From: Flavobacterium supellecticarium
Lineage (GTDB): Bacteria; Bacteroidota; Bacteroidia; Flavobacteriales; Flavobacteriaceae
NCBI RefSeq assembly: GCF_004801375.1
Contig: NZ_SSNZ01000002.1
Location: 620,001-684,000 of the forward strand
Length of the DNA: 64,000 bases
Direction of reading: 5' to 3'
A program made the position numbers and the translations under genes. The stretch's first letter is position 1, and each line of letters opens with the position of its first letter. The notes below the pieces were generated by a model. That model did not search any database and was not told the DNA's origin. It was given only the letters and a program-made list of their open reading frames with translations. This document shows, in pieces, positions 36,433 through 44,644 of this stretch.

Positions 36433-37193
36433 TCATTTCGTTTAGTATAGTGCTTTTAACCTTGTTGGGCACCTTACTGGTCTTTTTCCTGTATTTCCAG
36501 AAGAAAAAGTCGAAATTCCTAATGGATAAAATGGAAGCAGAGTTGTTTTTTAATTCCGAGTTGGCCAAATCACGAATCGAAATTAAAGAGCAAACCCTGT
36601 CGAATATCAGTCGGGAATTACACGATAATATCGGACAGATTTTATCGGTCGCGGTGATGCAGCTCAACCTGATGGTGGCTAAAATTGATACCGACGATAA
36701 GCATGAACTCGATGAGGTACGCAAGCTTGTTAGTAAATCGCTGGACGAAATCCGTATGGTTGCCAAATTGATCAATGGCGATGTGGAACTACAATCCGGC
36801 TTTATTGATGCCGTAACCGAAGATCTGAACCGAATCACCAAATTGAAAATCATTAATGGTAACCTGAATATATCCGGGCAAATACAACCTATTGACCCGC
36901 AACACGAAGTGATCATTTACCGGATATTACAGGAGGCTATTTCCAACGCCTTAAAATATTCACATAGTAAAACCATCGACGTGGATATCTGTTTTGACGC
37001 CAGGGAATGTATTATAGAAATAACCGATTCCGGAATCGGTTTTAACAATGCCACCGTAGCCAAAGGTTCCGGACTGGCAAACATGAACACGCGGGCCCGC
37101 TTAATTGGCGCCGCTTTTTTGGTTTCGTCCCGTCCGAACGAAGGTACGAAGCTCAAAATTGTATATCCTTTGGAAAAAGGACGCAAAGAGTAA
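36405..37193 (+). CDS. HisKA_3-family sensor histidine kinase
   Basis: A 262-residue kinase. One N-terminal membrane segment (LLIISFSIVLLTLLGTLLVF) leads to a short coiled coil, the HisKA_3 phospho-acceptor SRELHDNIGQIL (H73) and an HATPase_c domain (NALKYSHSKT, EITDSGIGFN, GSGLANMNTRARL). This is the NarX/DegS-type kinase used with NarL-type regulators, which matches the next gene, 18 bases on. It lacks an extracellular sensor, so input probably comes from the overlapping membrane protein upstream. Confidence 0.93.
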   Translation: MEQKEIPLLIISFSIVLLTLLGTLLVFFLYFQKKKSKFLMDKMEAELFFNSELAKSRIEIKEQTLSNISRELHDNIGQILSVAVMQLNLMVAKIDTDDKHELDEVRKLVSKSLDEIRMVAKLINGDVELQSGFIDAVTEDLNRITKLKIINGNLNISGQIQPIDPQHEVIIYRILQEAISNALKYSHSKTIDVDICFDARECIIEITDSGIGFNNATVAKGSGLANMNTRARLIGAAFLVSSRPNEGTKLKIVYPLEKGRKE

Positions 37194-37211
37194 AAAAATC
37201 CCCTTACTACT

Positions 37212-37847
37212 ATGAATAAAATAAAAATTGTAATTGTAGACGACCACTTACTGTTTTCCCAGTCGCTATCGTTCCTGATAAACAGCTTTAAAGAGTTTGC
37301 GGTCTGCGGAAATTACAACAATGGAAAAGATTTCCTTACCGGACTAAAAGCTATGGATGAACTTCCGGACCTGGTATTACTCGATGTCAATATGCCGGTT
37401 ATGGATGGCGTGGAAACCATGCGACGCCTTAAGGAAGATTACCAGGGTTTACGGGTATTGGCGTTGTCGGTAAACGATGACGAAGACACGATCATTAAGA
37501 TGATCAGTAACGGTGCCAGTGGTTATTTATTAAAAGATACCCATCCGAATATGTTTCGGGAAGCGCTGCTAAAAGTACACGAAACCGGGTATTTCTATAC
37601 CGAAATGGTTTCAGGTGTATTGATCAACAAACTGGAAGCCGGTAACAAAGCCAGTTTAAAAGAACGCGAACTGGAGTTTATTCGCCTAGCCTGTACCGAG
37701 ATGACCTATCGCGAAATTGCCGATGAAATGTGTCTGAGTCCGAAAACGGTGGATGGCTACCGGGAAAATCTGTTTCAGAAACTGGAAATAAAAACCCGCA
37801 TCGGACTGGTGTTATACGCAATGAAAAACAAAATCGTTTGTGTATAG
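37212..37847 (+). CDS. NarL/LuxR-type response regulator
   Basis: A 211-residue regulator. The receiver domain has the acidic pair DDH (10-12), phospho-acceptor D58 in LVLLDVNMPVMDG and K108-like lysine in GYLLKDTHP. A LuxR helix-turn-helix fills the end (ERELEFIRLACTEMTYREIA, LSPKTVDGYRENLFQKL). It is last in the operon after its kinase. The inverted GGGGA/TTCCC repeats upstream of its own operon and of the convergent muramidase operon are plausible binding sites. Confidence 0.93.
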   Translation: MNKIKIVIVDDHLLFSQSLSFLINSFKEFAVCGNYNNGKDFLTGLKAMDELPDLVLLDVNMPVMDGVETMRRLKEDYQGLRVLALSVNDDEDTIIKMISNGASGYLLKDTHPNMFREALLKVHETGYFYTEMVSGVLINKLEAGNKASLKERELEFIRLACTEMTYREIADEMCLSPKTVDGYRENLFQKLEIKTRIGLVLYAMKNKIVCV

Positions 37848-37890
37848 TGGGTACGATTGCTGCCGATACGGGGAAGGGAGGAAACGGTTA

Positions 37891-37910
37891 ACCTGAATTT
37901 AGGTTCAGGT
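37891..37910. terminator. Hairpin between convergent operons
   Basis: Perfect 7-base arms ACCTGAA/TTCAGGT with a 6-base loop, at the convergent ends of the response regulator and muramidase genes. No strong T run, so a weak or bidirectional terminator. Confidence 0.45.
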
Positions 37911-38729
37911 GGTATATTTTTGATACGCTCTGGCCAACTTTTCGTCGTATTGGTTCACTTTATAGCCTTCGCCATTATAACGGTAGGCAAAAGTGGTCCA
38001 GTCTTTATTTTGTAAAGCACCGATCAGGTTGTTTGTTTTTAGAAAACAGCCAAAAGCAGTAAGATGTTCCCGTTCATTCAGGTACATTTTACCAACAAAA
38101 CTGTCCATACTGTCATACCCGATTGGGATGGCATTAAATCCCATGATCTGGAAAACGCCCCAGGAAGCGGAAGCATGAGCGGCATCGGTAAGATTGAATC
38201 CCGGAATAAGCGTGGCAGCTTTGGCCAAACGTTCGTATTCCCGCGAACCGCCCTGATAGTATTTTTTGGTCCATTTTTTATATAAAACATCCTGATTTTC
38301 CGGTCGGATGTAGGCTTGCGGATCAATATTCCGGCGTTCCAGTTCCTGCCAGAAAACATGGCCTTCGAATAAAATCTTAGGTCGGCCGTCAATAAGAAAG
38401 CCTTTTCCGCTGCTTTCGATTTCGTTTACTGCCTTAATACAAGCGAGTTCCACCTGATAGTCATTGGCAAAATCAATCAGATCCTGTTCCGAAAGTAATT
38501 TGTCATTATATTGCGTCAGCGTACTGTTTTTCTCAAAAAGGCGGGACCAGGTTTTAACACCAACGATCCCGTCTACAACAAGGTTATAATCGCTCTGAAA
38601 GCTTTTTACGGCTTCATCAACGGCAATGGTAAAAACATCCGAAACCATAACCGGATAGCCCATTCCTGCCAATATCTCGCATAAAGTAGTCACTTCCGGG
38701 CCTTTTGAATGCAATCGGACGGTTTTCAT
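37905..38729 (-). CDS. N-acetylmuramidase with N-terminal peptidoglycan-binding domain
   Basis: A 274-residue endolysin-like protein. Residues 4-66 are a PG_binding_1 domain (VRLHSKGPEVTTLCEILAGM, VDGIVGVKTW). Residues 88-272 are an N-acetylmuramidase domain of the DUF3380 type (ACIKAVNEIESSGKGFLIDG with the likely catalytic glutamate near 103-105, RPKILFEGHVFW, and ASWGVFQIMGFN). Such enzymes cut the glycan strand. There is no signal peptide, so export must depend on a partner or lysis. Its start overlaps the end of the 616-residue gene by 4 bases. Confidence 0.85.
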   Translation of the reverse strand: MKTVRLHSKGPEVTTLCEILAGMGYPVMVSDVFTIAVDEAVKSFQSDYNLVVDGIVGVKTWSRLFEKNSTLTQYNDKLLSEQDLIDFANDYQVELACIKAVNEIESSGKGFLIDGRPKILFEGHVFWQELERRNIDPQAYIRPENQDVLYKKWTKKYYQGGSREYERLAKAATLIPGFNLTDAAHASASWGVFQIMGFNAIPIGYDSMDSFVGKMYLNEREHLTAFGCFLKTNNLIGALQNKDWTTFAYRYNGEGYKVNQYDEKLARAYQKYTT

Positions 38730-40576
38730 GATCCGGATATTTTAGGGATCTGTGGTAATTTTTCGCAGATCATTCCAATCAGGAAAAAACTGTCGTAAGT
38801 GACCGATTCCGGCGCCAGTGCATATTCTTTGGTCACGGTAAACAGGTTTTCAATTTTCAGTTCGGTTTCAAAAACTTTATAGCCGTCTTTTTTGATCTTA
38901 ACCTTGTAGTTTCCTACCGGAAGCTGGAATTCGATCGCCCCGTTTTTATCCGATTCGATTTCTTTAAATGTATTATTATTGGTTCCGATGATCGAAATTT
39001 CCGATTTATAAACACTTTGTCTGGAAACCGAATCGGTAACGGACAAAATCACTGTGGTTAGGGTTTTGGCTGGCGTTGGATCTTTAATGACTGGCGGAAA
39101 CAATATCGGATTGGTACGGATAAAACGTTTGATGCCCCAAACAGCATTTGAGGTTTGTGGTGAAGGTGTCGGAACAGGTGTCGGAGTTGGATCGGTTGAT
39201 GGCATCATTTTGATACCTGGAGCCATAGTAGTTTTGATCAACGGTTGTTTGATGCCTGCCAAAGTTTTATAAACAGGAGCAGAGGCAATCGGTTTGATCG
39301 GTGGCGTGGTAATTGGTTCCGGTTCAAAGGGAGCCGGTTCGTCCAGTGTCGCTTTGGTACTGTAATATTTGACGTTATTTGATTCCAGCGTTTCTTTGTT
39401 TTTGATCGCCTTGATAAAACGGACATTCGTACTGGCATTGGTAAACAACTGATTTTTCATAATGATCGGACCAAAATGTATCAACTGATCAATATTGCTG
39501 ACAACCGCGTCCGAGATATTCGGATCGATATTGATTTTCAGATTTTTAATCAGAATCATTTTTTTTGGAAAAGCCGATAGCAGGAAATCGTTGCTTATGG
39601 TTTGTCCGTCGGATACCGGTTGTTTGCCGTTCCATTTAAAATACTCCGACGTAAGTGTTGGCAACGAAAACCAGTTGCGGAGCATCGTTACGATGGAAAA
39701 CTCCAATTCGATTCCGATAATGTTTTTTTCGTCATAATCAATCGAAATCACCTCGTCCGGGAAAGCATCTTTTTCGTTTTTGGCCATTTCATACAAACTG
39801 TCCAGTTCTTTTTTATCGATCGAAAGTTTAATCCAGCCACTGTCGTTCGACATAAAATCGTAAGGAACGAAATTAATATCGTGATACGACTCCAACGATT
39901 GAATTCCGGTTTTTCGGGACATCTCCATTGTATTTCGCGAGTTGGTTAGATTGGCCAGGAAAATTTCCAGTCCGTCCTTGCTGTTCAGTTGTTTTATGGC
40001 TTCTTCGATCTGTTTTTTATAACCGAGTAGTTTATGATCAACAGCCATTTTTTCTTTTTTCAGCAGGATTACGTTTAGTTTTTCCAACCAGATGTTTTTT
40101 TCATCATCCGAAAAAGCATCGTCATAAGTGTTTACATGCGTTTCCCATTCGCGAAGCAGCGTTTCATATTGCGTCAGGTATTTGTCATAGGCTTTCTTTT
40201 CCTTGGTCGGCTTCCCTTTGGCATCGTATAAAACCTTTTGCGCTTCTTCGTTTACCGTTGCGATGGCATCGGGCGACAGTCCCTGATCGGCATTGATCAG
40301 CTCACCGTAAACATTAAACAACGTATTGGCCGGATTGACATCCCAAAAAGTATCCGAAGCCGGTAAGGAGTTTAACTGGAACGAAAGATCCTGTTTTTTG
40401 AGTAAACCTTCGCCTTTTAGCGGATCGTCCAACAGAATTTGCGGCAGTAACAATTTGATTTCATCGTTTTCATAGATCCGTAGTGACGGACAAATCAAAG
40501 CCAATTCGGATGGATTGGAGCTTTGCGATTTATAGTATTCCTTTATTTTCTGGAATAAAGCGGTATAATATTTCAT
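38726..40576 (-). CDS. 616-residue protein of unknown function with C-terminal beta-sandwich
   Basis: No signal peptide or membrane segment. The first ~400 residues are charged and helical with no family I recognise (LWEK-free, rich in LNVILLKKEKMAVDHKLLGY-type helices). A Pro/Thr-rich linker (PTPTPVPTPSPQTSNAVWG) lies near 465-485. The tail from about 520 is a carboxypeptidase-regulatory/PEGA-like domain (ESDKNGAIEFQLPVGNYKVK) of a kind often displayed on surfaces. ATG 40576 is preferred; a TTG ten codons earlier is open. Second-last gene of the muramidase operon. Confidence 0.75.
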   Translation of the reverse strand: MKYYTALFQKIKEYYKSQSSNPSELALICPSLRIYENDEIKLLLPQILLDDPLKGEGLLKKQDLSFQLNSLPASDTFWDVNPANTLFNVYGELINADQGLSPDAIATVNEEAQKVLYDAKGKPTKEKKAYDKYLTQYETLLREWETHVNTYDDAFSDDEKNIWLEKLNVILLKKEKMAVDHKLLGYKKQIEEAIKQLNSKDGLEIFLANLTNSRNTMEMSRKTGIQSLESYHDINFVPYDFMSNDSGWIKLSIDKKELDSLYEMAKNEKDAFPDEVISIDYDEKNIIGIELEFSIVTMLRNWFSLPTLTSEYFKWNGKQPVSDGQTISNDFLLSAFPKKMILIKNLKINIDPNISDAVVSNIDQLIHFGPIIMKNQLFTNASTNVRFIKAIKNKETLESNNVKYYSTKATLDEPAPFEPEPITTPPIKPIASAPVYKTLAGIKQPLIKTTMAPGIKMMPSTDPTPTPVPTPSPQTSNAVWGIKRFIRTNPILFPPVIKDPTPAKTLTTVILSVTDSVSRQSVYKSEISIIGTNNNTFKEIESDKNGAIEFQLPVGNYKVKIKKDGYKVFETELKIENLFTVTKEYALAPESVTYDSFFLIGMICEKLPQIPKISGS

Positions 40577-40647
40577 AATGTGTTTGCTTAAAGAAAGGAA
40601 TTCCAAATACCGGAGTTGGTATTTGGAATTGCCTGGAATTATAAGGA

Positions 40648-42195
40648 TTAATTAACTTCTACCCATTCGTCATCTTTGATCGATGGAAGCGGGTTAGGCG
40701 ATAAATCGAGGATGTTACATTTTCGTCCGATCAGTAAAATTCCTTTCGACGACATTCCCTGTTCCGATCTTTCCCCGGAAGAATTCACACGGGTATCGTC
40801 GTAGCCATAGCTTCCGCCAATGGAAAACAATCCGAAGTGCACTCCGGCACCGGCACCGACATGGTTTTCTACTTTTTTGTAAGAATCACTTCCTTTTTTA
40901 AATCCGATTTTCAGATCGGTAATAAAGTAAAGTTCCGTGGTTACGGCCGGCATTAATCCGCCGCCGTTTCCGTCGCTTACCATTTGGTTGTTCACCACAT
41001 CCTGACCGGTTTTAGAATATTTCCAGAATCGGGATTTGATAAAAGTGGTACCCAACCACGGACGGCTGATAAAACATTTACCCAGTTTAAAGCTCATTTC
41101 AAAGTCGTTGAAATTATAGCTAGAATCGATTTTTTGGTGCGATCCGCTGGCTGTTCCGCCAAAAACGCCCAGGTAGGAAGCTGCAGCCGACCAACTGTGT
41201 TTGGTGTTTTTATAACTCGTATCGTAACTTGATTTTGTAAACTTATAGTCTACCCATTGTGTCGAATTGGCCAAAGTGGTCGCCGGTAGTGGCGCCGAAT
41301 AGTAGTAGGTATTCATACCGCCCAATCCGGTTCTTTTGGCGGCCAGTAATTCCGATTCATAGCGTTTTTTAACAGTGATAAAGTTGCTGCTTTCGATTTC
41401 GTCGATATAGTTCATGATTTTTTCAACGGCACCTTTATATCCCATCGATTCCCATCTTTTCAAGGCATCGTCACGTTTTTTGATATAGTTTTTACCGGAA
41501 ATGGTCATTTCGGCCATCGCATCCGGATCCTGAAGATCCACACGTCTTTTTAACTCCGCTAAGCGATCGTCGGCATCATAAAACAAGGCTTCATATTCCA
41601 GGTATTTAACGTATTTCGGCGATGGGAAGGTGTTAAAAACATACTTCGGGTTATCGTCCGGATGTTCCGGTATACTGTCGTCATAATCCGGATTTTTTAA
41701 TTTTTTGATGGTGAATAATTCGCCTCTTAATTTTTCCAGTTTTTTCTCGACTTTAGGATCGATTTTGGAATCTTTTACGACACAAAATTCCATGATATCG
41801 CTATAGACGTTTGATACGGTATGATCATTTTGCGAACTGAAAATGGTAAACTTACGGCAACCGTCTTTATCCTTTTCCGGGATATTGCTTGGAATCTGAT
41901 CCACCAGTCGTGCAAATTCTTCCGCATGGGCATAGGCCGAATATTTTTTCTCATTACGAAGGTCAGTATACTCTTCGTCGGTCATTCCTTCCAGTTTTGG
42001 TGCGCTACCGGTAAACCCTTTGTGTGCATATTCAAAAGCAGTTTTGTCGATTACGCTGGCTACCGGTTCCCAGGCCACAAAATTGTTGGGGCCTAACATT
42101 TTCGGATCGCCTCCGTTGGTTAATTTTTTAAATACGTCTCCTAAGATAACGTTCATGAATTCGGTTTCATCCGGCATAGGTGTGAATGTTCCCAT
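40648..42195 (-). CDS. 515-residue protein of unknown family in the muramidase operon
   Basis: No signal peptide. The N-terminal half is charged and helical (DDRLAELKRRVDLQDPDAMA; EKIMNYIDEIESSNFITVKK). From about residue 300 it turns strand-like and rich in Ser, Gly and aromatics (HSWSAAASYLGVFGGTASGS, FEMSFKLGKCFISRPWLGTT, GAGAGVHFGLFSIGGSYGYD). That pattern could be a beta-rich or pore-type domain, but this is only an impression. I do not recognise the family. It lies between a two-TM small protein and the 616-residue protein, all on one minus-strand run. Confidence 0.75.
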   Translation of the reverse strand: MGTFTPMPDETEFMNVILGDVFKKLTNGGDPKMLGPNNFVAWEPVASVIDKTAFEYAHKGFTGSAPKLEGMTDEEYTDLRNEKKYSAYAHAEEFARLVDQIPSNIPEKDKDGCRKFTIFSSQNDHTVSNVYSDIMEFCVVKDSKIDPKVEKKLEKLRGELFTIKKLKNPDYDDSIPEHPDDNPKYVFNTFPSPKYVKYLEYEALFYDADDRLAELKRRVDLQDPDAMAEMTISGKNYIKKRDDALKRWESMGYKGAVEKIMNYIDEIESSNFITVKKRYESELLAAKRTGLGGMNTYYYSAPLPATTLANSTQWVDYKFTKSSYDTSYKNTKHSWSAAASYLGVFGGTASGSHQKIDSSYNFNDFEMSFKLGKCFISRPWLGTTFIKSRFWKYSKTGQDVVNNQMVSDGNGGGLMPAVTTELYFITDLKIGFKKGSDSYKKVENHVGAGAGVHFGLFSIGGSYGYDDTRVNSSGERSEQGMSSKGILLIGRKCNILDLSPNPLPSIKDDEWVEVN

Positions 42196-42307
42196 AGTGT
42201 TTGATTGTTTTGATTGATGATTTCCTACTCTGTTCCGGGCTTTTCGGATACCGCCCTGATTGGATTAACTGTTCGATCTTGATTGATGTCCTTTTTAAAA
42301 GGATGGA

Positions 42308-42526
42308 TTAGCGCCCCACATTGATTTTTGTATTGACGATTTTATTGTGAAGGTTAAGCGCGATAGCACCCAATACGACTTCGATGATTCCTAAAAAGGT
42401 CAGGATGTTTCGTCCGCATACGATACAAATAGGTTCCGGGATCGGTTTTCTTCCGATAATGATGATTACACCTCCGATAATAATGATGATCACCATTACT
42501 GCTCTAAAAATTAATTTGTTGTTCAT
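42308..42526 (-). CDS. Small two-TM (holin-like) membrane protein
   Basis: A 72-residue protein beginning MNNKLIFRAVMVIIIIIGGV, with two hydrophobic segments (about 6-25 and 37-55) around a short loop with two cysteines (PEPICIVCGRN), and a basic end. Size and layout resemble holins or small membrane anchors. It is first in an operon that ends with a muramidase lacking a signal peptide. The frame is open 14 codons upstream, but ATG 42526 gives the more natural start. Holin function is inference only. Confidence 0.6.
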   Translation of the reverse strand: MNNKLIFRAVMVIIIIIGGVIIIIGRKPIPEPICIVCGRNILTFLGIIEVVLGAIALNLHNKIVNTKINVGR

Positions 42527-42647
42527 GATTTCAATGTTTTTAATGAATGTTATTTTTTCGTATACCAATCGAAGGATTTGGTCTCCGTTTTGAATGGTTT
42601 TGTTTGTTGGTGTAAAATTGCATTAGTTCAATGGGCTGAAAAAGAGG

Positions 42648-42697
42648 ATATTCCCGTATTTTAAACGGGGATATATTCCCTTGCGATAACGGGAAAT
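42648..42697. promoter_or_regulatory. Tandem inverted repeats, possible regulator-binding cluster
   Basis: The first repeat has 10-base arms ATATTCCCGT (42648-42657) and ACGGGGATAT (42665-42674) with one mismatch. The second pairs ATTCCC (42675-42680) with GGGAAAT (42691-42697) around 10 bases. The half-sites match those of the inverted repeat at 35288-35305 in front of the two-component operon. Confidence 0.5.
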
Positions 42698-42845
42698 TCA
42701 CCCATAAAAAGCCTCCCTAAATTTGGTTAGATAAATTTGTAAACTATTGTTTTATAGTTGTTTATGTTTTTATCCGTTTTGCCGTATGTTGTGAAGAATA
42801 GTAAAATCCGGTTTTTTAAAAAAGGCAGAAATTGGGTTTGGACAT

Positions 42846-42887
42846 AAAAAAAGCCGTTGATTTCCAGAAAAATCAACGGCTTTTTTT
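42846..42887 (-). terminator. Terminator after the kdp-locus histidine kinase
   Basis: Eighteen-base stem with A and T runs on both sides (42846-42863 and 42870-42887), 21 bases past the kinase stop. It marks the end of the kdp operon. Confidence 0.9.
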
Positions 42888-42907
42888 AAAGCGTTTTTGA
42901 CGGTATT

Positions 42908-44638
42908 TTAAATTGCTTTTTTTAGGAATACGGTAAAAGTACTACCGGAACCGAGTTCACTTTCTACAGTGATCAATCCCTTTTGGGCTTCGATAAATTC
43001 TTTACTAATGGCCAATCCCAGTCCGGTGCCTTCTTTTTCCGAGCCCGGAATCCGGAAATAACGATCGAAGATTTTGCCGGTATATTGGGACGAAATACCG
43101 AGTCCGTTGTCTTTTACAATGATTTTTACATACGAATCGTCTTCCGAAAGTTGTACCTGTATGCTTGCGTTTTCATACGAATAGCGAATAGCGTTTGTGA
43201 TAAGATTGGAAACCACCCAGGTTGTTTTTTCACGATCGGCCCAGACATCGGGAATAGTATCGGGAAATGCCGTAAAAAGCTTGATGTTTTTCTGTTCGGC
43301 GAGTTTTTGCGTAGCGTCCACGGCTTCGGTTACAATTTGAAGGACATTGCTTTTCTCGATTTCCAATTGCGTTTTTCCGGTTTCCACCTGCGTGATGTTA
43401 AGTAGTTCGCCAGTGGTTCGCAGTAAACGATTGGTATCGTCCTTAATACTGGCGATGAGGTGTTGTTGCTCTTCATTTAAAGAGCCGATACTTTCGTTTT
43501 CCAACAGTTGTAAACTCATTTTCATCGAAGCGATAGGTGTTTTAAACTCATGGGAAACGGTAGCGATAAAATTGGTTTTCGCATAATCGAGCTCCTTATA
43601 TAGCGTAACATTGCGTAGGATGATAAACGAACCGATTTCTTTTTTTTCAGTTTCTCCGGTAGGCGTGATTACAATCGGGACAATCTGTTTTTCGAAATAA
43701 CTTTCTTTGTTATCGGCATAGATCGTCAGCGTTTCATTTTTGGAATTATCGACACTATTTCCGGCCAAATGCTGAATCAGTGAGCGAATAAGATCATTAT
43801 ACACCGCGATATCCTGAACGGGTTTCCCGATAATATCGGCCGATTTGAGTCCAGATATTTTTAAGGCTTCCTCATTGGCAAACAAAATCTTTTGGGTATC
43901 ATTCAATCCGATTACCGGGTCGTGCATATTGTTGATCAGGGTTTCTATCCGTTTCTTTTCCATCATCAAACGGGCAAGACTGCTATCGCTGTATTCCTGT
44001 AGTTTTTCGGCCATCGTATTAAAAGAACGTGCTAGATCGCCAAATTCGCTATGTCCTTCAAAATGTACCCGTCGGGAGTAGTTTTTACCGGCAATCTGAC
44101 GGATACTTTCAGTCAGGTCTTTTATAGGATCGGCAATTGTACTCGGTAGGTTGATCAATAATGTAAAGGCAATAATAAAACACATCGACCCGGTAATGGA
44201 AATCCAAAGAATCGCCCGGTCGGCTGTTTGGGAGGCCACAATACTTTTCCGCTGAATGGAATCCATATTGAGTTTCATAATGGCATTCAGGTCGTTCCGA
44301 ATCAAAAGAATAACCGATTTGTTATCCGGTTGCTGGAGGAAAGTTTGGCTATCCTCGAGCAGGTTTTCGGTTAGTTCTTTTTCGCCAATTTCGGTAATAT
44401 TCCGACTTTGGAGTTCGAGATAATGCTGAAATTTTTCGAGTGACTGTTTGTCGGTTTCAATTTTGTCCAGTTCTTTTAGCATATTCCGGGAATAGTCGAG
44501 CGAATTGTAATTGTCGACCAATATATTTTCGGTATCGTTCGCCAACGTATGCAATTGTCGGACACCCAATGCGACCAGTAGTACGATCAGGAAAAAGAGC
44601 AATCCGACACCGAGGGTCAATTTGGTTTTTATTTTCAT
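42908..44638 (-). CDS. HAMP-PAS sensor histidine kinase of the kdp locus
   Basis: A 576-residue membrane kinase. Two membrane segments (about 8-28 and 148-168) flank a small periplasmic domain. A HAMP domain (TESIRQIAGKNYSRRVHFEG), a PAS domain (VIGLNDTQKILFANEEALKI), HisKA with FIATVSHEFKTPIASMKMSL and an HATPase_c domain (VVSNLITNAIRYSYE, GTGLGLAISKEFIE) follow. It is 6 bases after the KdpD-N gene, so sensing and kinase functions of KdpD appear divided between two proteins. Likely partner is the NtrC-type regulator at 51833-53185. Confidence 0.9.
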   Translation of the reverse strand: MKIKTKLTLGVGLLFFLIVLLVALGVRQLHTLANDTENILVDNYNSLDYSRNMLKELDKIETDKQSLEKFQHYLELQSRNITEIGEKELTENLLEDSQTFLQQPDNKSVILLIRNDLNAIMKLNMDSIQRKSIVASQTADRAILWISITGSMCFIIAFTLLINLPSTIADPIKDLTESIRQIAGKNYSRRVHFEGHSEFGDLARSFNTMAEKLQEYSDSSLARLMMEKKRIETLINNMHDPVIGLNDTQKILFANEEALKISGLKSADIIGKPVQDIAVYNDLIRSLIQHLAGNSVDNSKNETLTIYADNKESYFEKQIVPIVITPTGETEKKEIGSFIILRNVTLYKELDYAKTNFIATVSHEFKTPIASMKMSLQLLENESIGSLNEEQQHLIASIKDDTNRLLRTTGELLNITQVETGKTQLEIEKSNVLQIVTEAVDATQKLAEQKNIKLFTAFPDTIPDVWADREKTTWVVSNLITNAIRYSYENASIQVQLSEDDSYVKIIVKDNGLGISSQYTGKIFDRYFRIPGSEKEGTGLGLAISKEFIEAQKGLITVESELGSGSTFTVFLKKAI

Positions 44639-44644
44639 TTGGCG

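Larger units (their letters stand above)
42527..42907. other. 381-base gap upstream of the muramidase operon
   Basis: No gene is visible. The gap holds a cluster of GGGGA/TTCCC inverted repeats at 42648-42697 and, at its right end, the terminator of the neighbouring kinase gene. No TTG/TAnnTTTG promoter for the minus-strand operon is evident, which would fit activator-dependent transcription. Confidence 0.6.

Noticed and set aside
36401..36916. 171-residue minus-strand frame opposite the histidine kinase
   Set aside because: Serine/isoleucine-rich antisense of a clear kinase gene.
37905..42526. Prophage remnant
   Set aside because: A muramidase and a holin-like peptide are suggestive, but there is no integrase, capsid, terminase, tail gene or attachment site, and the neighbours are regulatory and kdp genes.
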